A stretch of DNA of 64,000 bases. Origin: Rhynchopus sp. YZ270_cl-10. Lineage: Eukaryota; Euglenozoa; Diplonemea; Diplonemida; Diplonemidae. The notes under the pieces are model-generated. The model searched no databases. It had not been told where the DNA came from and saw only the letters and a program-made list of their open reading frames with translations. This document shows, one piece after another, positions 58,565 through 64,000 of this stretch; positions within the stretch are counted from its first letter, which is position 1, and each line of letters begins with the position of its first letter. A program made the translations under genes and the position numbers. The stretch is taken from contig OZ037918.1 in NCBI GenBank assembly GCA_964035575.1, positions 62,001-126,000 of the forward strand. The letters run 5' to 3'.

Positions 58565-61500
58565 TCAGGAAAAGCTCTCAGGGCTGGACACAAAGCCTGC
58601 GGTGCCGAGAAGGTGCTCTTCTAGCATGGTCGAGTCGTCGTCATGCTCATCATCATTCTGTGGCGACGCTGCAAGCACATCTGCCACCTGCGGCACAGCT
58701 CTTTCCTCTGCAGCCACCTGCACCTCCGACATCTCTGTATCCTGCAGTGCAGTATCGACTGTACCACGTACCCCAGTTGTTGTTGACGGTGTCAGGGTTG
58801 TGTTTGCTTGATTCATCGATGCGGCTACCACCGCCGCAACCCCACGCCGTGATGCAAGCGCCGTTTTAAACCTGAACGCACCGTGCCCACGGAAGCCCCC
58901 TTCTAACCCTACCCTTGGCCACGGTGGTGCTGTCTTTTCCACCTTATCAGCCTTTCTCGCAATAGCCAGCCCCATTGCAGGACGCCGTCGTACCTTCCGC
59001 AGAGGCTTTGGTGTAGTACCTTCCGGCGCAATCAGATCATTCCGCATAGTACCGTACGCTGTCTTCACACCAAGACCACCTCTCGCTGCGCAGTGCCGTC
59101 CTGCAAGCTTTTGAAGCACCGATTTGCTTTGCCGGGTACCAAGGTTCGCGACACATCCGCTGTCGGGTCGGAGAGTGGCAGCTGCTGCAGCACGTTGGAT
59201 AATACCCCATGGGGATTCTTGAGGTAGGTACTGTGTTGCGGCCGTCCCGTTGAGGCTCTTCGAGGAGCCTGCAGTAGGGGTTTGAAAAGGGGTACTAGAG
59301 ACACTCTTCCGCGTGGAGGAGACTGCAGGGGAGCGTGTAGAAGGTACACCACTCTCCTGCGCGACGCACGCCAGCAACGCAGAGTCTGCGCACATCTGCT
59401 TCTCCCCCTTCCGCAGGGCGGTTTGCAAACGAACGACATTTGTCCCCCTTTTCAGAGCTCCCAACGCTGACCCCGGCCGCACCGTCGGGGACACCTTCTT
59501 CTCATGAGGATCAAACTTCGCATTACCCAATGAAAAATGCCTCTTCTTCGGACTCACACACTCCTCCCCACCTGCATTGAAATTCATCGATGACTTCCGT
59601 CTTTCCATTACCACACCTAACCTTCTTCTGAACAGTTGTGGGAACGATGCCGGATCTTCCTGCAACATTGCAGAACAGAGGGACGTATGTCTCCGATCTG
59701 CCGCCGTCATTTGCGTATGCGTTTCCTCAAACCCTTGAAGCAGTTCGGCGAGGCATGCCACATCAACATTGCATTGTGCCCCTACCGAAGCGATCCCACG
59801 CAATTTGTCTCTCGTTGCGGAGTCAAACTCCCCTATCGACACCGGCCATTGCGGAGGACGTTGATCACCATCCTTATGAAAGTCGAGGAGCAGATCCTTC
59901 CACGGGGGATGACACGCTATGCTTGCGATCCGCCCTATCCACCACGAAGCGGACCCACCTCGGAGCGACGCCAGATGCATATCAGCACCCACACGATAAA
60001 AGACGTGACCAGACATTTCTGCAATGACGTCTTGCCCTTCAAAGGTACTAAGAGCGACGCAGAGCGCTGCCACGCACATTGCCAGCACCCCCGGATCAGG
60101 GTCGTGTTGTTGCAACGAACGCAACAACGCAACCTTCCTCCCTCTCGGCGAATCAAAGTTATTTTCTTCATCGCACTCCATGGATCGTGTACGGCTTCCC
60201 TTCTTTGGGGCAGGTTGAGAGGGCCTCTGTGTGTTCCCCGCAGAAGGCGTCCTCCTTGGAGAAGAAACACTACACCTTCGCCGAATGCTTTCTCTAGGGG
60301 ATGGGCGGAATTCATCTAAACTGGGCCTGCTTTGTACGTTTTGTAGACCAACCGGTGGTACCTTATTTTGGATTGATAGCGGAGGCTCCCCAATATCTGC
60401 ACAAAACGAAGAGGATTTATAGTATTCAGAGGGGGCAACCTGCTTTCGACTCGGTTGAGGCGAACTGAGAAGCAACGGAGTGGTCGGGGCTGCCACCTCG
60501 GGGTCAACCCTCCCCTGAGCGAACGGCTTGCTCCCCAAGGAAAGATACGGCGACTCCACCAAAGGGTAGCCTTCAGTTCTGTTCAGAAGCCCCGCAAACT
60601 CTGAGTCCTTCTCCCCAGACTTATTGTGATATTCAAAAAAGCTGTCATGATCGCCCCAGAGCTCTGGTCCTACCAATAGTTCAGAGGGGACGATATTGGG
60701 TTCGGTTGGGGTTGGCATGCATTGTGTGGTACTCCCCACCCCATTTGCGGTACTCCCTCTAGTTGCAGCTGACACAGAGCGTCGTACAGACCGTTGCGTT
60801 CCCCTCCGTACCACCTCCACCTTATCTTCTCTCATTAAATCATGCGCAATCAAGCACTCTCCGGTGCACCCAGTTGTCAGCTCCTTGCGAATCCACTCTG
60901 CAGCAGGGGGGACAACCAATAGTTCTTCCAATGTAGGTAACGAGGTGCGAACGTGTACGGAGCTTGGAGCGCTATATGCCTTGAGAGGCAAACGGCGGAA
61001 GAGCATTGCTTCTGTAGGGGATCTGATGTCATCATCATCTCCATGCCCCTCCTCATTCTCTATGTTTGCTACAGAGGCCCTCCGAATGCCTTCAAGAACT
61101 TCGTCAGAAAGGCATTCTTCGTCATCCTTAAGAAATACCTTAGTTTTTGATTGGTCCTCCGCTTCCCCTCGGACAATGCTCCATAGTAGTGCTGCCGCTT
61201 CGTTTCCTATGGTAGCTACCTTATGAACACATGCCTTTTCCAATCGAAGATGAATTTTCTGGTCGTGAAGAAGACGTCTTTTTTGAATGCTCGAAAGAGG
61301 GGAGGCGATAGATTGGGTGAGAGCGGTGGTTTGGTTGCAATGAAGTGAGGCACGAAGAATAGGCTGACCGCTAGGGGGTGCGCGTGGTGAGGATGGCGGG
61401 GCATTAGGCCGCCGAGGCGACTGTGGGGGAGTGTTCATTTCCCTCCCTTCAACGAAGTGTTGTAACAGATCCTCCGATTTCACCAACGACAAAATCGTCC

Positions 61501-64000
61501 GCAGAGGGGACGTTGTGCTGTCAAAACCATCATTCCCGCTGATCGCGTTTTTCACCAATCCCCACGCTCTCTTTGACCCCCGCCGGTCGTCGCTGAGCAC
61601 ATCCTTCCCTTCACCGTCATCAACAGAACGCCTCGATGCACGTCGTCTCCTCGCGTACATCCGGGTTTCTTGAATTTTCTTTGGGTCAAACGAAAATGAG
61701 TACGCAGGAAGCCCTGAAGCAGGTGAAGTTTCATTACGTCCTTGAGAGAGTTGTCCAAGCGGGAAGCCTTCTAGGGTGTACAGATGTACTGTGTCTCCAG
61801 ACGCTACGGCGGCAACCGCATCTGTGGTGCCAACAATGCCAAGGTGGGTAATAGGGTGCTTCGTCACCGCCCAGTAGTGTGCGAGACGTGGGGTCTTCCG
61901 GACGTCTTGTGTTTTTGCGGATGGGGTGGGGGGTTTGGTTCTGGGGTTGTCATCGTTTTCACGACTTTCCCAAACAGGAGGAAAGGCGGTTGGAGCCAAC
62001 CCGGTTGCCACCACCACCTCTCGTGTATCCCATACAGAGACGTTCCCATGGTCGTCCCCAGCTATGATACTCTGCCCAGCCTCCATCGACCAGGCAATCG
62101 CTGTGGTAACTGTACTAATCGCATTTGCCTTAGCGGGGGGTGTTTTCCAGGTAGAGACCACTGCGTAGGGGGAGTTGGCGGGACGCACTGTGGTTATCTT
62201 TAACAATCCTTGGTCGTTCGCGTGCACCACCGCGGCGAGGGGACACATCAAGCAGGTAGCCGTAATTTCGCTAGCCGAATCAAAAAAGTACATTTCCATT
62301 CTCGACTCATTTGTCGACTCATATTGGGTACGGTCCGAACGCTCCGTCTTTTTGTGGAGCAAATTGAAGGAAAGGCATGAATGCATATCGTATACGTACA
62401 CATTATCAACAGAGTCGCCTGCGCAAAGGAGATGAAGGTTTGGGGAGTACGTCATGGAAGAGATGCCTGCACTGCATTGCAACGTCTGATGTGGGTACAC
62501 CGAGGCCTCCGTATCCTCAAAGATGTATATAAAACCAGACCGCCCCCCAGCACATATGAGCTTTGGGTGAGAGAGGTAAAGGACCTCAGATATTTCAGAA
62601 GTTGGACCAAGGAATTTTTGGATAAGCGCGCCAGTAGCATAGGAGTGGAGGGTAACCCCGCCGGTGTGTGTTCCCAGGAGGAAGCGTCGGCCGCGGTCGT
62701 CGAGAGCAAGGCATGTGATCTCCGTGTCGACGACGTCGAAGATGTTAAGCACAACAGCGCCAGTCACGCAGTCCCATATCTTAACCTCTGTAGAGGCTGC
62801 GGTGATGAACGTCTGTGTTGCTTCGTTGTAGAGAACCCGGATCACAAGCTTGTCGTGGGTGGAGACGGTGTTTACCTTAGGGCGGATCTGTTAAGAGGGT
62901 TTTTGGTTAAAGAGGGAATTTGAAAAGGTATAAGGGGATACATCCATAGTACTTTAACATACACGGTGGACTCTTTCTGGAAAAGGGTAACTATATTCCG
63001 GAGTTCCAAAAAGGGGAGTATCAACTCCCCCTTTCGGGAGTGAAAGGGGGGGTCGGGACTCCCTCCCGTTCGACCTCTTTTTAAGTTGCCCTGTTCCAGA
63101 AAGAGTCCACCGTGCAGGTTGTACTATTTCATACTTTCTATTCTGAACTTCTATTCTACTAGAAGGAATAAAATAGGTGAACAGAAATGTTTTAAAGGTC
63201 GCATTTTTTTGACAATCACCTTGTTATGTGTAGGGTCTGTACCCAAATGTCGTCTCGAAGGCTATTGGAATTAGAAATAAACGTCGTCCTCAACTGGGAA
63301 TAAGGCGCTATTTTGCGGGGGTTTGTGTTTTTTTTAAATACCTGAGGACACAGAGTGTAGAGCTTGGACTCATTAGTATCTGTCTTCGCCATGCAGTAGA
63401 CAGCATGGGTGTCTGGGGACGGGTCCATCGCAAAGTTGGTCGCCTCGAAGGCCATTGCCTGCAGCGAGGTGAGCCCACGCTCGAGGTACCACGTTTGCAT
63501 GCACTGCCACTTCCGCAGATCCCACATCTTCATGCAGCCGCTTGCGTCGCAGGACACAATCTGGTTCGTCCCCGGGATGATGTGCGCCCCCAGCAGCGCG
63601 CACTTATGCGGGTCCTCCGTGTCTGTGAGGCGCTCGATGAACTGGCTATGTGCCTGCGTAGGTGCCCACACGATAGGGTCAGACTCAACCCCAGAGGTGA
63701 TCAGGATGTTGAGATCCGCACTGTAGTCGATACAGTGCACACCTTGGTGGTGGCGGTGGCTGCGCAGGGTGCCTGTTGAGAAGGGAGGGTTAGTAATATT
63801 GGCACAAAGTTGGACCATCTATGATCGTCTCCGTGAGACACGCAACAGCCTGTGAGAGCTTGCTGAGAGTGAAAAAAAAACCTCTCCCCGTTCAGATGGA
63901 CCAAAAGTGGGGGGGGGGGGGGAAATACCTTTCAGCTCGGTGCTGATGTCCTTCTCCAGGTCGGTTAGTGTGATGCGCCCGAAGAACGACGCAGTGACCA
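58565..64000 (-). CDS. Large WD40 protein (WDR49/WDR64-like), N-terminus beyond the window
   Basis: Exons in the window: from beyond 64000 to 63929 (donor GTATTT), 63772-63342 (donor GTATTT), 62887-58565; phases consistent, about 1,608 residues visible. The reading LYTLCPQ|IRPKVNTVS joins the second and third exons. Propeller blades run through the first ~550 visible residues: QGVHCIDYSADLNILITSG, IVSCDASGCMKMWDLRKW, QTFITAASTEVKIWDCVTG, ITCLALDDRGRRFLLGTHTG, LICAGGRSGFIYIFED, IIAGDDHGNVSVWDTRE. The wording (ITCLALDDRGRRFLLG) is like WDR49/WDR64-type proteins found in ciliated organisms, which suggests a flagellar role; moderate. The C-terminal two thirds is long, Ser/Pro/Arg-rich and probably disordered, with Lys/Arg clusters. 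Its 454-base intron contains a MITE. Confidence 0.85.
62962..63116. mobile_element. MITE with ~30-bp inverted repeats, in an intron of the WD40 gene
   Basis: Left end CACGGTGGACTCTTTCTGGA, right end TCCAGAAAGAGTCCACCGTG, continuing inward (AAGGGTAACT / AGTTGCCCT) with small mismatches; 155 bp, wholly within the intron 62888-63341. The interior has its own short inverted pair (GGAGT...ACTCC type words). No clear target duplication. Confidence 0.82.

Overview
This is eukaryotic DNA, most likely from a flagellate protist of the Euglenozoa. A diplonemid or another euglenozoan with cis-introns is my favoured guess, but it is an inference. Four things point that way. Every gene I can support lies on the minus strand, across the whole 64 kb. 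Genes are separated by AT-rich, homopolymer-rich spacers. Most start codons sit 10-80 bases downstream of a pyrimidine tract ending in AG, as expected for trans-spliced polycistronic transcripts. Genes also carry ordinary spliceosomal introns, mostly with GTATGY donors and CAG or TAG acceptors. I saw no spliced-leader gene, tRNA or rRNA, so the taxonomic call stays open.

Layout, in plus coordinates (transcription runs right to left): a ubiquitin-like/WD-type gene cut by the left edge (1-557); a 2,107-residue secreted Cys-rich repeat protein (4505-10828); a five-exon RNase II/RNB exonuclease with a mitochondrial-type N-terminus (11269-16061), whose first exon and first intron are tandemly duplicated (to about 19.9 kb) together with an old retroelement RNase H fragment; class III alcohol dehydrogenase (21387-22559); pieces of a spliced small gene (24.6-25.6 kb); a multi-pass membrane protein with an internal ubiquitin-like domain (26464-28689); a calpain-like protein (31193-33412); two paralogous proteins built from an unusual paired CCHC zinc module (35172-36099 and 38111-40286); two nearly identical SCP2 genes (40932-41264, 44819-45151) flanking an RBBP4/GRWD1-type WD40 gene (41888-43381); two very small genes (45770-46329); a five-exon gene (47416-52357) that appears to fuse a TPR protein to a tyrosine-phosphatase domain lacking its catalytic arginine, with a 2.5-kb inverted-repeat transposon in its first intron; a DUF4474-like gene (53726-54745); a type I membrane protein (57108-58203); and a large WD40 protein that runs off the right edge (58565-64000).

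The spacers and introns are packed with short repeats. The most striking is a superfamily of about 30-120 bp hairpins that share a CTCTCGT loop (ACGAGAG on the sense strand). Their stems vary but stay paired, and every copy I found has the same orientation as the genes. Several sit directly upstream of a pyrimidine tract and AG acceptor. Other families are two oppositely structured short-repeat groups (F and G below), several inverted-repeat MITEs or foldback elements, fragments of a larger dispersed repeat, and a 33-unit CAGTA microsatellite.

The genes do not form one obvious pathway; this looks like a normal mixed euglenozoan-style directional cluster. The best candidates for something undescribed are the orientation-locked hairpin superfamily, the paired CCHC zinc module, and the TPR-pseudophosphatase fusion.
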